64,000 nt of DNA from Burkholderia pyrrocinia (GTDB taxonomy: Bacteria > Pseudomonadota > Gammaproteobacteria > Burkholderiales > Burkholderiaceae), in assembly GCF_022809715.1 (NCBI RefSeq), contig NZ_CP094459.1, forward strand, positions 62,001 to 126,000, given 5' to 3'. This document shows positions 8,826 to 17,609 of this stretch, one piece after another. A program made the position numbers and the translations under genes. The notes below the pieces were generated by a model, which was not told the origin of the DNA, searched no databases, and saw only the letters and a program-made list of their open reading frames with translations. The stretch's first letter is position 1. Each line of letters starts with the position of its first letter.

Positions 8826-9070
8826 GCGTCGCCCTCGAACAGTTTCCGGATGTCGTCCCCGCCCATCGAGTCGAAATCGTCCGGGACGCGAATCTGTCCC
8901 TTCATGAAACCGATCCGGCTCGGCGGAGCCGGTTCCCGCGTATCGATCGGCACCACCTTGACAAGCGGCTTGCCGGCTTTTGCGATCACGAACGGTTCAC
9001 CGGCATGGACGGCTTCGTCGATCAGGCGCGATAGATTCGTCTTCGCGTCGTGCATGTTGTAGGTCTGCAT
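8822..9070 (-). CDS. Phd/YefM-family antitoxin
   Basis: 82 residues. The N-terminal half is the Phd/YefM fold (MQTYNMHDAKTNLSRLIDEA, then VIAKAGKPLVKVVP), which dimerises and binds the operator. The C-terminal part (from about residue 55: GFMKGQIRVPDDFD) matches the toxin-wrapping tail seen in antitoxins of this PIN subgroup. The gene precedes and overlaps the toxin by 4 bp (ATGA-type coupling). A 13-bp inverted repeat lies immediately upstream, which fits autorepression by the antitoxin or the complex. Confidence 0.93.
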   Translation of the reverse strand: MQTYNMHDAKTNLSRLIDEAVHAGEPFVIAKAGKPLVKVVPIDTREPAPPSRIGFMKGQIRVPDDFDSMGGDDIRKLFEGDA

Positions 9071-9078
9071 GGCATCCC

Positions 9079-9121
9079 CAATTAAACTAAGTTTAACAAC
9101 AATTCGGGCTTAGTTTAATTG
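9079..9121. promoter_or_regulatory. Inverted-repeat operator upstream of the toxin-antitoxin pair
   Basis: Perfect 13-bp arms CAATTAAACTAAG (9079-9091) and CTTAGTTTAATTG (9109-9121) separated by 17 bases. A further GTTTAA half-site lies at the inner edge of the left arm. The block is strongly AT-rich inside a very GC-rich sequence and begins 8 bp before the antitoxin ATG. Position and symmetry fit the autoregulatory operator of a Phd-type antitoxin and would cover the promoter or the ribosome site. Confidence 0.75.
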
Positions 9122-9184
9122 AGCAGTGAGATCTGCGCAATCAGCCGGAAGATCTAGGACACACGCCGCTGCGCCATGCCGCCA

Positions 9185-10747
9185 TCAATGCCCCATCGCC
9201 GGCCCCGCGCCCTTCCTCGGCTTCGTGATCCACACGAGCGCCGCGAGCGCGATGAACATCACCGCCGACAGGTGGAAGAAGTCGTTGGTCGCCATCATGA
9301 AGCCCTGCTGCGTGACGAGCTGGTTGAGCTGCGCATTGGCCGTCTGCCCGACGATGCCGAGCTGCGCGAGCGCGCCCTGGTAGTCGGTCGTGTTCTGCGT
9401 GTAGACGCTCACCGATTCCGACAGCCGTGCATGGTGGTAGATCGCGTCGTTTTCCCAGAACGTCGAGCTGGCCGCGGTGCCGATCGCGCCCGACAGCGTG
9501 CGCAGGAAGTTCGACAGCCCCGACGCGCTCGCGAGCCGCTCGTCGGAGATGCTCGACAGCGTGATCGTCGTCATCGGCACGAAGAAGCACGCGACGCCGA
9601 TCCCCTGCACGAGCCGCGGCAGGATCACGTGGTTGAACGGCACGTCGAGCGTAAACGTCGCGTTCCACAGCGACACGCCCGCGAACACGATGAACGCGAA
9701 ACTCGCGACCATCCGCAGGTCGAGCCGGTGCATGTTGCGGCCGATCAGCGGTGACAGCACCAGCGCGAGCAGCCCGACCGGCGCGGTCGCGAGGCCGGCC
9801 TTGCCGGCCGTGTAGCCCATCACCGTCTGCAGCCACAGCGGGAAGATCACGACCGAGCCGAAGAACGCCATGAAGCCGAACGAGATGATCAGTGCGCCGA
9901 GCGCGAAGTTGCGGTCCTTGAACAGCGACAGGTCGACCACCGGCTCCTTCTCGGTCGCCTCCCACACGAGCATGAACGCGAGCGACACGACCGCGATCAG
10001 CGCGAGCGCGACGATGAACGACGAGTTGAACCAGTCGCGGTCCTTGCCGAGGTCGAGCATCATCTGCAGGCACGACACGCCGATCACGAGCAGCGCGAGG
10101 CCGACCGCGTCGATCCGCTGCTTCGACGTCTTCGTCTCGCGGCCGCGCAGCAGGAAGTACGCGCAGGTCGCCGAGAACACGCCGATCGGCAGGTTGATGT
10201 AGAAGATCCACGGCCACGTGTAGTTGTCGCTGATCCAGCCGCCCAGCAGCGGGCCGAAGATCGGCGCGACGATCACCGTCATCGCCCATAGCCCGAGCGC
10301 GAGCCCGCGCTTCGCGGGCGGGTAGCTGCGCATCAGGATCGTCTGCGACAGCGGCACCATCGGCCCCGACACGAGGCCCTGCAGCAGCCGGAACGCGATC
10401 AGCGTCTCGAAGTTGGTCGCGAGGCCGCACAGCGCCGACGCGACCGTGAACGCGAGCACCGACAGCGTAAACAGCCGCACCTCGCCGACCCGCCGCGCGA
10501 GCCAGCCGGTCAGCGGCACCGCGATCGCGGACGCGACCGAATATGACGAGATCACCCACGTGCCTTCGCTCGTCGCGACGCCGAGGCTGCCCGAGATGGT
10601 CGGCACCGCGACGTTCGCGATCGACGTGTCGAGCACTTCCATGAAGGTGCCGAGCGCGAGCCCGACGGTGAGCAGCGCGAGCGCGCCGCCGGTCAGCGGC
10701 GCGGGTTCGGCGGCGGGGGAGGCGGCGGATGCCGTGGTGGCGGACAT
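9185..10747 (-). CDS. DHA2-family (EmrB/QacA-type) multidrug efflux transporter
   Basis: 520 residues with the 14-helix DHA2 layout. The motif-C region (GPLLGGWISDNYTWPWIFYI) and the opening LALGTFMEVLDTSIANVAVP are diagnostic of EmrB-like proton-driven exporters. The start has AGGAG seven bases upstream. EmrB normally works with an EmrA periplasmic adaptor and a TolC-like channel. No EmrA gene lies next to it, but a MarR regulator lies just upstream on the same strand and an outer-membrane efflux lipoprotein gene lies 1.4 kb away on the other strand. The C-terminus (ITKPRKGAGPAMGH) is intact. Confidence 0.93.
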   Translation of the reverse strand: MSATTASAASPAAEPAPLTGGALALLTVGLALGTFMEVLDTSIANVAVPTISGSLGVATSEGTWVISSYSVASAIAVPLTGWLARRVGEVRLFTLSVLAFTVASALCGLATNFETLIAFRLLQGLVSGPMVPLSQTILMRSYPPAKRGLALGLWAMTVIVAPIFGPLLGGWISDNYTWPWIFYINLPIGVFSATCAYFLLRGRETKTSKQRIDAVGLALLVIGVSCLQMMLDLGKDRDWFNSSFIVALALIAVVSLAFMLVWEATEKEPVVDLSLFKDRNFALGALIISFGFMAFFGSVVIFPLWLQTVMGYTAGKAGLATAPVGLLALVLSPLIGRNMHRLDLRMVASFAFIVFAGVSLWNATFTLDVPFNHVILPRLVQGIGVACFFVPMTTITLSSISDERLASASGLSNFLRTLSGAIGTAASSTFWENDAIYHHARLSESVSVYTQNTTDYQGALAQLGIVGQTANAQLNQLVTQQGFMMATNDFFHLSAVMFIALAALVWITKPRKGAGPAMGH

Positions 10748-10924
10748 CGGAATCTCCTAGACGCGGCGCGCGCGACGCGCCGGCACAACGCACGGGTGCG
10801 CGACGCGGCGCAGCCCGGCCGGGTGGAACGGATCAGGAAAGAAACGCAGCACGTGCCTTGTCATCTTCTGCCCAGACAGAGAAATAAACGAATGCTTAAC
10901 CTACACATGAGGCCTCCGCGCGCA

Positions 10925-11413
10925 TCAGCAGTCCGGTTCGTCGGGCTTCGGGCAACCGGTCGTGCCGGGCCCGTTGGCGATGAAGCGCTGCAACAGGCCG
11001 GTGAGCGTCGCGAGTTCGTCGGCCGAGAAACCGTCGAGCTGCGCGTTGAGCGCGGTCGCGATCAGCGACGGCAGCGCGCGGGCCGCATCGGCGCCGCGCT
11101 CGGTCAGCGTCAGCTCGATCATCCGGCGGTCCTGCTCGCTGCGCGAACGCGCGACCAGCCCCTTGCGTTCGAGCCGGTCGAGCATGCGCGTCATCGAACC
11201 GCTGTCGTACGACATCTTGCGGGACAGCTCGAACGGCGTGCGCGCATAACCTCGCGACAGCAGCAGGATCACGCCGATCTGCTGTGCGGTGAGGTCGAGC
11301 GGCTCGAGCGCGCGATCCATCCGCTCGACGAGCGCCTGCTTCGCCTTCGACAGGTAATAGCCGAGGCTCGTTTCCAGCGCGATGTTCTCGGGATCGTAGA
11401 GGCCGCCGGTCAT
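10925..11413 (-). CDS. MarR-family transcriptional regulator
   Basis: 162 residues from the ATG at 11413; a GTG at 11425 is an alternative, and neither has a good ribosome site. The winged-helix core is clear: LTAQQIGVILLLSRGYARTP, then DSGSMTRMLDRLERKGLVAR and the wing RSEQDRRMIELTLTERG. MarR proteins repress drug-efflux genes and release DNA on binding a phenolic or antibiotic ligand. It lies 177 bp upstream of the EmrB-type exporter on the same strand, so it is the likely local repressor (EmrR-like). Confidence 0.9.
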   Translation of the reverse strand: MTGGLYDPENIALETSLGYYLSKAKQALVERMDRALEPLDLTAQQIGVILLLSRGYARTPFELSRKMSYDSGSMTRMLDRLERKGLVARSRSEQDRRMIELTLTERGADAARALPSLIATALNAQLDGFSADELATLTGLLQRFIANGPGTTGCPKPDEPDC

Positions 11414-11475
11414 ACGATTGCGCACGCAGCAATAGTGCGTTTCAGGTTAAAACGCGCCCAGTATCTTGAAAAATG

Positions 11476-11489
11476 ATTGCTTAGTCAAT
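11476..11489. promoter_or_regulatory. Candidate MarR binding element upstream of the regulator
   Basis: ATTG-CTTAGT-CAAT, an AT-rich partial dyad 63 bp upstream of the marR ATG. A related element AATGCTTAAC occurs at 10891-10900 upstream of the exporter gene, sharing TGCTTA. Both stand out against GC-rich surroundings. A common regulator binding both promoters is plausible but unproven. Confidence 0.35.
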
Positions 11490-11587
11490 ATTATTTGAGG
11501 CAACCAGTTACGACGTGCATGTTGCACTGCCGGAGACTATGTTCTGACCGATTCGCCCGCGCTGCCGGGCACCCGAGGATGTTCGCG

Positions 11588-11872
11588 ATGCTGTTCCTGA
11601 AAAATGCCGCCGGCGCGCTGCGCCGCAACCTGACCGATACCGCTCATCATGTGTTTTCCGGGCCGCACCGCGGTTGGAAGATCGCGCTGTACGTGACGAT
11701 GCTGGTCGTGCCGGGCGGCTCGCTCGCGGCGCTCGGGTTCGCATGGTTCGATCATCGCCGGCAGCGCAATGTGAAGGGCGGCGCACGCCGCACGAGCCAG
11801 CCGGCCGCGGCGGAGCCGTCGTCATGGCGGCCCGCCACCGAGCCCGTCCCGGTGCCCGTGCGGTGCCACTGA
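11588..11872 (+). CDS. Small hypothetical membrane protein
   Basis: 94 residues from the ATG at 11588, which has GAGG nine bases upstream; an ATG three codons earlier overlaps that site. It begins MLFLKNAAGALRRNLTDTAH. One membrane helix follows near residues 32-53 (ALYVTMLVVPGGSLAALGFAW), then a basic stretch (DHRRQRNVKGG) and a low-complexity tail. The organisation suggests a bitopic inner-membrane peptide. I do not recognise a family with a known function. It lies between the divergent MarR gene and the efflux lipoprotein and could be independent of both. Confidence 0.55.
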   Translation: MLFLKNAAGALRRNLTDTAHHVFSGPHRGWKIALYVTMLVVPGGSLAALGFAWFDHRRQRNVKGGARRTSQPAAAEPSSWRPATEPVPVPVRCH

Positions 11873-12150
11873 CGTCGCGTCACTCCCGCTTTCCCGACTG
11901 TCCTGCCTGTTCCGACTGATCGCCGGCCGCGCCCGCTGCGGCCGCTGTCGCGCGGCTGTCTCGCCGCAAGCGATCCGTAATGGCCGGTAACCCGGCCGCT
12001 CGCGCCGGTAACACATTCCGGCCGCCGCGCACCGTACCCTTAGGGCTGCGCGGCTTCCCCGCCGTCAGTTACCATTTGTCCGCCAGCGGCATGACGACCG
12101 CATCGCGCGACGCCGCTCGCCGGCCGTCGCGCCCAGACAGGAAAACCACG

Positions 12151-13722
12151 ATGCCGTACGCTCCCCTCCCGCGCGCCCTTCGCCCGCTGAGCGCCGCCGT
12201 CGCCGTTGCGACGGCCGTGCTGCTCGCCGGCTGCGCCGTCGGGCCCGACTATCACCGGCCCGACACGTCGATTCCCGCCGCATTCAAGGAAGCGCCGGCC
12301 GGCTGGAAGGTCGCGCAGCCCGCCGATCGTGCCGACCGCGGCCCGTGGTGGACGGTCTACAACGATCCGCAGCTCGATGCGCTGATCGGCAAGCTCAATG
12401 CGTCGAACCAGACCATCGCGCAATCGGCGGCCGCATACCGGCAGGCGCGCGCGCTCGTCACCGAGGCGCGCGCCGCGTATTTCCCGACCGTCGGGCTGAC
12501 CGCGTCGGGCTCGCGCGCCCGCACGCCGCGCACGTCGCTGTCGTCGGGCTCGTCGTCGAGTTTCGGCAGCGGCTCGTCCGGATCGATCAGCAACAGCTAC
12601 AGCGTCGGCCTCGACGCGAGCTGGGAACCCGACCTGTGGGGCAAGGTGAGCCGCACCGTCAGCGCGCAGCGCGCCGGCGAAGCGGCCGCCGCGGCCGATC
12701 TCGCGAACGCGCGGCTGTCGCAGCAGGCGCTGCTCGCGCAAACCTATTTCCAGCTGCGCACGTCCGATGCGCTGCAGAAGCTGCTCGACGACACCGTGAA
12801 GTCGTACGAACAGTCGTCGAAACTCACGCAGAACCAGTATGCGCAGGGCGTCGCCGCGCGCGCGGACGTGATCCAGGCGCAGACGCAACTGCAGAGTGCG
12901 CAGGCGGCGTCGATCGACAACGGCGTCGCACGCGCGCAGTACGAGCATGCGATCGCGACGCTGATCGGCGAACCGGCGTCGACCTTCTCGCTGCCGCCGA
13001 ACCCGCTCGCGGCCGAGCCGCCGATCACGCCGGTCGACGTGCCGTCCGCGCTGCTCGAGCGCCGGCCCGACATCGCGGCCGCCGAGCGCCGCGCGGCTTC
13101 CGCGAACGAACAGATCGGCGTCGCGATTTCCGCATTCTTCCCGACGCTCACGCTGTCGGCCACCGGCGGCTTCCAGAGTTCGGTGTGGTCGCAGCTGTTC
13201 ACGCTGCCGGCGCGTTTCTGGACGGTCGGCCCGCAACTCGCGGCCACGCTGTTCGACGCGGGGCTGCGCGCCGCGCAGACCGACGCCGCGCGCGCGACCT
13301 ACGACCAGGACGTCGCCGCGTATCGCCTCGCGGTGCTCACCGCATTCCAGGACGTCGAGGACAATCTCGCGTCGCAGCGCATCCTCGCGCAGGAAATCGA
13401 CGTGCAGCGGCAGGCCGTCGACAGCGCCGAGCACTCGCTCGCGATCGTCACGAACCAGTACAAGGCCGGCACGGTCGCGTACCTGAACGTGCTGACCGCG
13501 CAGACCACCGCGTTCACCGCGCAGCAGAAGCTCGCGACGATCGCCGGGCAGCGGATGGTGTCGTCGGTCGGGCTCGTGAAGGCGCTCGGCGGCGGCTGGG
13601 ATGCGTCGGACATGACGCGCGAAACGGGCGACATGGCTGCGCCGGCGCCCGTGCCGGCGCCCGGTGCGGCCGCGCCTGCGGCAACCGCATCGTCGGCCGC
13701 CGCGCCGCTCGCGCAGAAGTAG
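12151..13722 (+). CDS. RND-type efflux outer membrane lipoprotein (NodT/OprM family)
   Basis: 523 residues from an ATG with AGGAA eight bases upstream. It has a lipoprotein signal peptide ending LLAGC (Cys about residue 29), then the family start AVGPDYHRPD and WWTVYNDPQLDALI. Two OEP repeats follow, with typical stretches DASWEPDLWGKVSRTVSAQR and RRPDIAAAERRAASANEQIG. These proteins form the trimeric outer-membrane duct of tripartite pumps. A serine/glycine-rich insert (residues about 133-150) and an alanine/proline-rich C-terminal tail (last 40 residues) are extra. No adaptor gene is adjacent. It may serve the EmrB-type exporter encoded divergently. Confidence 0.92.
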   Translation: MPYAPLPRALRPLSAAVAVATAVLLAGCAVGPDYHRPDTSIPAAFKEAPAGWKVAQPADRADRGPWWTVYNDPQLDALIGKLNASNQTIAQSAAAYRQARALVTEARAAYFPTVGLTASGSRARTPRTSLSSGSSSSFGSGSSGSISNSYSVGLDASWEPDLWGKVSRTVSAQRAGEAAAAADLANARLSQQALLAQTYFQLRTSDALQKLLDDTVKSYEQSSKLTQNQYAQGVAARADVIQAQTQLQSAQAASIDNGVARAQYEHAIATLIGEPASTFSLPPNPLAAEPPITPVDVPSALLERRPDIAAAERRAASANEQIGVAISAFFPTLTLSATGGFQSSVWSQLFTLPARFWTVGPQLAATLFDAGLRAAQTDAARATYDQDVAAYRLAVLTAFQDVEDNLASQRILAQEIDVQRQAVDSAEHSLAIVTNQYKAGTVAYLNVLTAQTTAFTAQQKLATIAGQRMVSSVGLVKALGGGWDASDMTRETGDMAAPAPVPAPGAAAPAATASSAAAPLAQK

Positions 13723-13746
13723 GAAGAGAAGAGGGCGACGCGCGCG

Positions 13747-14535
13747 TCAGCGCATCGCGTCGCCGAAGATCAGCGACACCTCGTTGTTCCCGATCGGGTG
13801 GCCGAGCAGGTTCAGCAGCCCCGCGAGGTTCGCCTGCTGCTCGGGCGCCGCATGCGCGGTACCGCGGAACGATCCCTGGCCTGGGCCGAAGCTGCCGTGT
13901 CCGTCGAGGAACAGCGGGCCCTGCGTCGTCGACAGGTCGAGATCGGCGCCCGCCCCCTTCGCCTGCAGCACAGCGCGGTACGAACCGAGCGGCTTCACGC
14001 GCGACACGCGCGAACTCATCGAGTCGATCGTCACCGTCAACTGGCCGAACGCGTTGTTGCCGAACAGGCGCCAGTCGGTCCAGCCGAGCCGCACGTCGCC
14101 CTGCAGGTCGAGCGTGTTGAACGGCGCGCCGAGCCCCGCGAGCAGCGACGCCGGCACGGCCATCGTGCCCGCCGACAGCACCGCGCCACGCCACGTCGCA
14201 TCGAGCGTGACGGCATCGGGCATCGCCTCGGTCTGGCGCATGCGCATCTGCACGCGCCCGGTCAGCAGCGGCCAGAAGCCGGTGGTCCATTCGACCCGGC
14301 CCGGCAGCAGCGTCGCCGCGCTCTGGTCGGCGCCCGGCGCGAGCATCAGCGTGCCCGAGCCGTGCCACAGCGACCCGTCCGGATCGACGAGATTCACGTG
14401 TCCGCCGGTCGCGCGCGCGAACTGCGGCGCGATCCACGCGGCCGGCGCGAGCGCGACGAGCGTCACCGCCGTCGCCAGTCCGCCCGCCAGTACCCACGGC
14501 AATGCGGTGGCGAGCCGCTTCGTCCATGGCCTCAT
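13747..14535 (-). CDS. gspN: Type II secretion system protein N
   Basis: 262 residues from the ATG at 14535; a GTG nine codons earlier is possible. One N-terminal membrane helix (LPWVLAGGLATAVTLVALAP) is followed by a periplasmic domain with the GspN pattern: GHVNLVDPDGSLWHGSGTLM near residue 45, then LLPGRVEWTTGFWPLLTGRV. GspN is a bitopic accessory component of the general secretion pathway with an undefined structural role. It is the last gene of the gspG-N operon. The gene ends 25 bp from the convergent efflux lipoprotein gene. Confidence 0.85.
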   Translation of the reverse strand: MRPWTKRLATALPWVLAGGLATAVTLVALAPAAWIAPQFARATGGHVNLVDPDGSLWHGSGTLMLAPGADQSAATLLPGRVEWTTGFWPLLTGRVQMRMRQTEAMPDAVTLDATWRGAVLSAGTMAVPASLLAGLGAPFNTLDLQGDVRLGWTDWRLFGNNAFGQLTVTIDSMSSRVSRVKPLGSYRAVLQAKGAGADLDLSTTQGPLFLDGHGSFGPGQGSFRGTAHAAPEQQANLAGLLNLLGHPIGNNEVSLIFGDAMR

Positions 14536-14566
14536 CGGCCGACCGCCACTTGCGTCATCCACTGCG

Positions 14567-15073
14567 TCATTTCTGCGTCGACGGTTGCATCACGGCCGTC
14601 AGGTCGACCTGGCCGTCGTCCTTCAGCGCGGTCGCGTGCGCCTCGCCGACCTGCACCTTGAACTGCCGGCGCGCATCGTCGAGCCACTGCGTCCACGCCG
14701 GAAACGACACGTTCTTCATCTGGATCTGCACGCCGTTGCCGACGATCTGCACCTGCGCACCCTGCAGCCCGTGATCGGACAGCGACGCGGTCAGCGCGTC
14801 CTTCAGCGCCAGGCCGGTCGGCGCGACGCCCTGCGCGGCGGCCGTCAGCGACTTCGCCTCGTTCGCCTGCGCGGTCATCTGCGCGAGTTCGCGGCGCATA
14901 TTCGGCAGCTCGCGCTGGATCCGCGCGCGGCCTTCCTGCGCCGGCGACCACAGCACCGAATACGCGATCGCGACCGCCAGCACGGCGCCGCCCCAGCCGA
15001 GCAGCATCTTCTCGCGCTGCGAGCGCTCGCCCCAGAACTGGGTCAGCGTCTGGTTCAGTTGTTCCGTCTTCAT
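14567..15073 (-). CDS. gspM: Type II secretion system protein M
   Basis: 168 residues from an ATG whose ATGA overlaps the gspL stop. A short cytoplasmic segment (MKTEQLNQTLTQFWGERSQR) precedes one membrane helix at about residues 26-43 and a small periplasmic ferredoxin-like domain. The QFWxxRSxRE pattern before the helix is typical of GspM. GspM binds GspL in the inner-membrane assembly platform. The longer upstream open frame belongs to the gspL region in another frame. Confidence 0.92.
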   Translation of the reverse strand: MKTEQLNQTLTQFWGERSQREKMLLGWGGAVLAVAIAYSVLWSPAQEGRARIQRELPNMRRELAQMTAQANEAKSLTAAAQGVAPTGLALKDALTASLSDHGLQGAQVQIVGNGVQIQMKNVSFPAWTQWLDDARRQFKVQVGEAHATALKDDGQVDLTAVMQPSTQK

Positions 15074-16449
15074 GAGCGGCTCCGGATCGTCCATTTGCCC
15101 GTATTGCTGTCGACTTCGCCGGACAGGCCGTTGCGCGCGAGGCGCTGCGTGAAATCGGGATCGACCTTGACCTCCGGCTTGAAGCCGACGTCGAGCCGCC
15201 GGTCGTGATAGTCGAGCGACGCGATGCCGTTCAGCGGCAGCGCGCCCATCGAGCGCGTCAACCCGCTCGCCAGCGCGAGGAAATCGTTCGGCGACAGCTC
15301 GCCGGCCGCCAGGCGCAACTGGTCGAGCTGGCGCTGCATCTGCGCGGGCGGATCGAGCACCGTCGTCGTCTTCGGGAATGCGGACAGCAGCGTCTCGGTG
15401 ATCTGCGCGGACAGCGCATCGCGCTCGCGCGACAGCTTCCACCAGTGCAGGTTCATCCCGACCACCGCGACGCCGAGCGTCGCCGCGACGAGTGCGATCG
15501 GCACGCGCAGGCGCTTCACCGTCGCGCGGTCGAAGCGCCACGGCTGCGATTCGAATTCGAACTGGCACAGATCGAAACGCTCGGTCAGCGCGCGCCGCGC
15601 GAACGTGTCGAACGACAGCGGCGCGGCACCCGGCAGCAGCGGGCCGTCGGTGCGGCCGACCGACGCGAGCCGCGGCTCCGCGCCCGGCTCGCCGAGTTCG
15701 TACAGTTCAACGTCGCCGCCGCCCGCGAGCGCGGCCAGCGTGCCGGCCGCGCGCGACGCAGGCGCCGCGAAGCCTTCGCCGAGCGCACCGCGCGCAACCG
15801 CGAGTTCGAGGCGCGGCGCACCGGCCACGGCCGGCAGCGCGCCGGCTTCGACGAGCGCCGGTTCGACCGCCGTCGCGAGCCCGAGCACGGCGGCGACCGT
15901 CGCCGGGCGGGCGGGCGGCTCGACGGCGTCCGCGACAAGCGCGGCATCGGCCGCGACGGCCGCTTCACCGTCGACCGGCGCGGCCGAAGCCGTTTCGGCC
16001 GACGTGCGCGGCGCCGGCAGGCAGCGGGTCGCGGGCACCGCGCTCAGGTGCCGGTGGCCGGCCGCCGCGAACGCGTCGCAGATCGCGCGGAACCACGCGC
16101 GATCGACCACGGCCAGCACGCGGCGCCCGTCGGGCAGCGCGACCGGATCGAGCGCGATGTGGCAGCCGAGCGGATCCTGGATCAGCTGATCCTCGACGAT
16201 GTTGGGCAGCGCCTGGCGCAGCTTAGGCCCCTTGAGCGGCGGCACCTTCGCGGCCAGCAGCAGCACGTCGCGCGCGGCGACGATCAGCACCGTCGCATTC
16301 GCGCGCGGCAGCAGCGCGAGCGCGGCGCGGCCCGCGCGCTGCACCTGGCCGGCCTTGTCGACGAGCGTGAACGGCAGCTCGGGCCACTGCCATTCCTGCA
16401 ACGGCACGGCAGGCTCGCGCGGCGGCAAAGAAACAATCAACGTGCTCAC
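15070..16449 (-). CDS. gspL: Type II secretion system protein L
   Basis: 459 residues. The cytoplasmic actin-like N-terminal domain (LPNIVEDQLIQDPLGCHIAL at about residues 80-100 is the GspL signature) recruits the GspE ATPase. It is followed by a membrane helix near residue 320 (VPIALVAATLGVAVVGMNLH) and a periplasmic domain that pairs with GspM. A long alanine/valine-rich linker lies in the middle (about residues 150-230). The start follows gspK by 26 bp and the stop overlaps gspM by 4 bp. Confidence 0.94.
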   Translation of the reverse strand: MSTLIVSLPPREPAVPLQEWQWPELPFTLVDKAGQVQRAGRAALALLPRANATVLIVAARDVLLLAAKVPPLKGPKLRQALPNIVEDQLIQDPLGCHIALDPVALPDGRRVLAVVDRAWFRAICDAFAAAGHRHLSAVPATRCLPAPRTSAETASAAPVDGEAAVAADAALVADAVEPPARPATVAAVLGLATAVEPALVEAGALPAVAGAPRLELAVARGALGEGFAAPASRAAGTLAALAGGGDVELYELGEPGAEPRLASVGRTDGPLLPGAAPLSFDTFARRALTERFDLCQFEFESQPWRFDRATVKRLRVPIALVAATLGVAVVGMNLHWWKLSRERDALSAQITETLLSAFPKTTTVLDPPAQMQRQLDQLRLAAGELSPNDFLALASGLTRSMGALPLNGIASLDYHDRRLDVGFKPEVKVDPDFTQRLARNGLSGEVDSNTGKWTIRSRS

Positions 16450-16475
16450 AAGAGCTCCTCTCCCGAATGGCGTCG

Positions 16476-17609
16476 TTATAGCTGGTCGCGGATACGCACG
16501 ACCCGCGTCGAGTGCGTGGTCGGATCACGATACACGAGCGAGGTGCGATCGACCTCCGCACGTTCGTGCTGGATCCGGCCATGCACGATGAAATAGCTCG
16601 AATTGACGTCGACGAGGCTCGAGTCGAGCGTCACGTTCGGCGCGCCGGCGCCGCGCAGCGCGAGCTGCACGTCGCCGACGTTGCGGAAAAACACGGTCTC
16701 GCGGCGCGACACCAGCGCCTGCGCGGACGACACGCTCATCCCCGGCATGAGCGCCGCGATCACCTCGGCCGGCGCGGTGTTCATGTTCACGGGCGTCGTG
16801 GTCGGCAGCACGGTGACGAACGGGCGCAGCCGCGCGACCATCTCGGGCGTCACGCCGTCGACGTCGAGCAGGCTGTCGACGCCCGTCATCATCAGCGGCG
16901 CGGGCCCGCGGTCGCCGCCGGACATGCCGGGATCGTCGGTGAAGCCGCCGCCCTGCTGGTCGGTGGTCACCGGCGCGGTGGCCGGCGCCGTGCCGCCGCC
17001 GCCCGGCAGCGTCGGCATCTGGAAGCGCGTGGCCGAATGCATGAGGCCCGCGCGCACCTGCAGCGCGATGCGTTTCGCGAACGCGCCGTCGTAGCCGAGC
17101 GTCGTCAGCAGGCGCTGGAACGCCTGCAGCTGCGTGACGTTCAACTGCAGCACGCCGGGCGCCGGCGACGCCACGAGGTTGCGCAGGTTGAACTTCGCCT
17201 GCGCGTCCTCGATCGAGCCGGAGATATAGGTATCTTCGCCGCCGTTGTCGTTGGGCGCGCCGATCCGGCCGAGGAAGTCCGACAGCTTCGTCTTCGCGAT
17301 CGGCACGCCCCAGATCCCGCCGAGATACGTGATGCCGGGCGCCGTATCGCCTTCGGAGCGCAGGATCATCCGCGTCCAGTCGAGCGCACCGCGCGCGACC
17401 CACTGCGCCTGCGCGATCACGCGCTGGTTCTCGATGCGGCGGATCTGCACCTGCTGGCGCCACAGCATCCCCGAGACGAGGATCGCCGACAGCGCGACGA
17501 CGAGCAGCGCGGTGATGATCGCGGCGCCGCGCTGGCGGCCGCGTGCATGCGCGCGCGCGGCGGCGCGGTTGGCGAGCGATGAACGGTGAGGGCGCGCGCG
17601 CATCGTCAT
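16476..17609 (-). CDS. gspK: Type II secretion minor pseudopilin GspK
   Basis: 377 residues from the ATG at 17609, which overlaps the gspJ stop by 4 bp. The prepilin leader is long and very basic and ends RGRQRG before the hydrophobic AAIITALLVVALSAILVSGM. As in all GspK proteins, the residue following the cleaved glycine is not Phe and the Glu5 is absent. The large globular domain contains the helix-hairpin-type region near GVTPEMVARLRPFVTVLP and a glycine/proline-rich insert (about residues 215-250). GspK sits at the tip of the pseudopilus with GspI and GspJ. Confidence 0.94.
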   Translation of the reverse strand: MTMRARPHRSSLANRAAARAHARGRQRGAAIITALLVVALSAILVSGMLWRQQVQIRRIENQRVIAQAQWVARGALDWTRMILRSEGDTAPGITYLGGIWGVPIAKTKLSDFLGRIGAPNDNGGEDTYISGSIEDAQAKFNLRNLVASPAPGVLQLNVTQLQAFQRLLTTLGYDGAFAKRIALQVRAGLMHSATRFQMPTLPGGGGTAPATAPVTTDQQGGGFTDDPGMSGGDRGPAPLMMTGVDSLLDVDGVTPEMVARLRPFVTVLPTTTPVNMNTAPAEVIAALMPGMSVSSAQALVSRRETVFFRNVGDVQLALRGAGAPNVTLDSSLVDVNSSYFIVHGRIQHERAEVDRTSLVYRDPTTHSTRVVRIRDQL

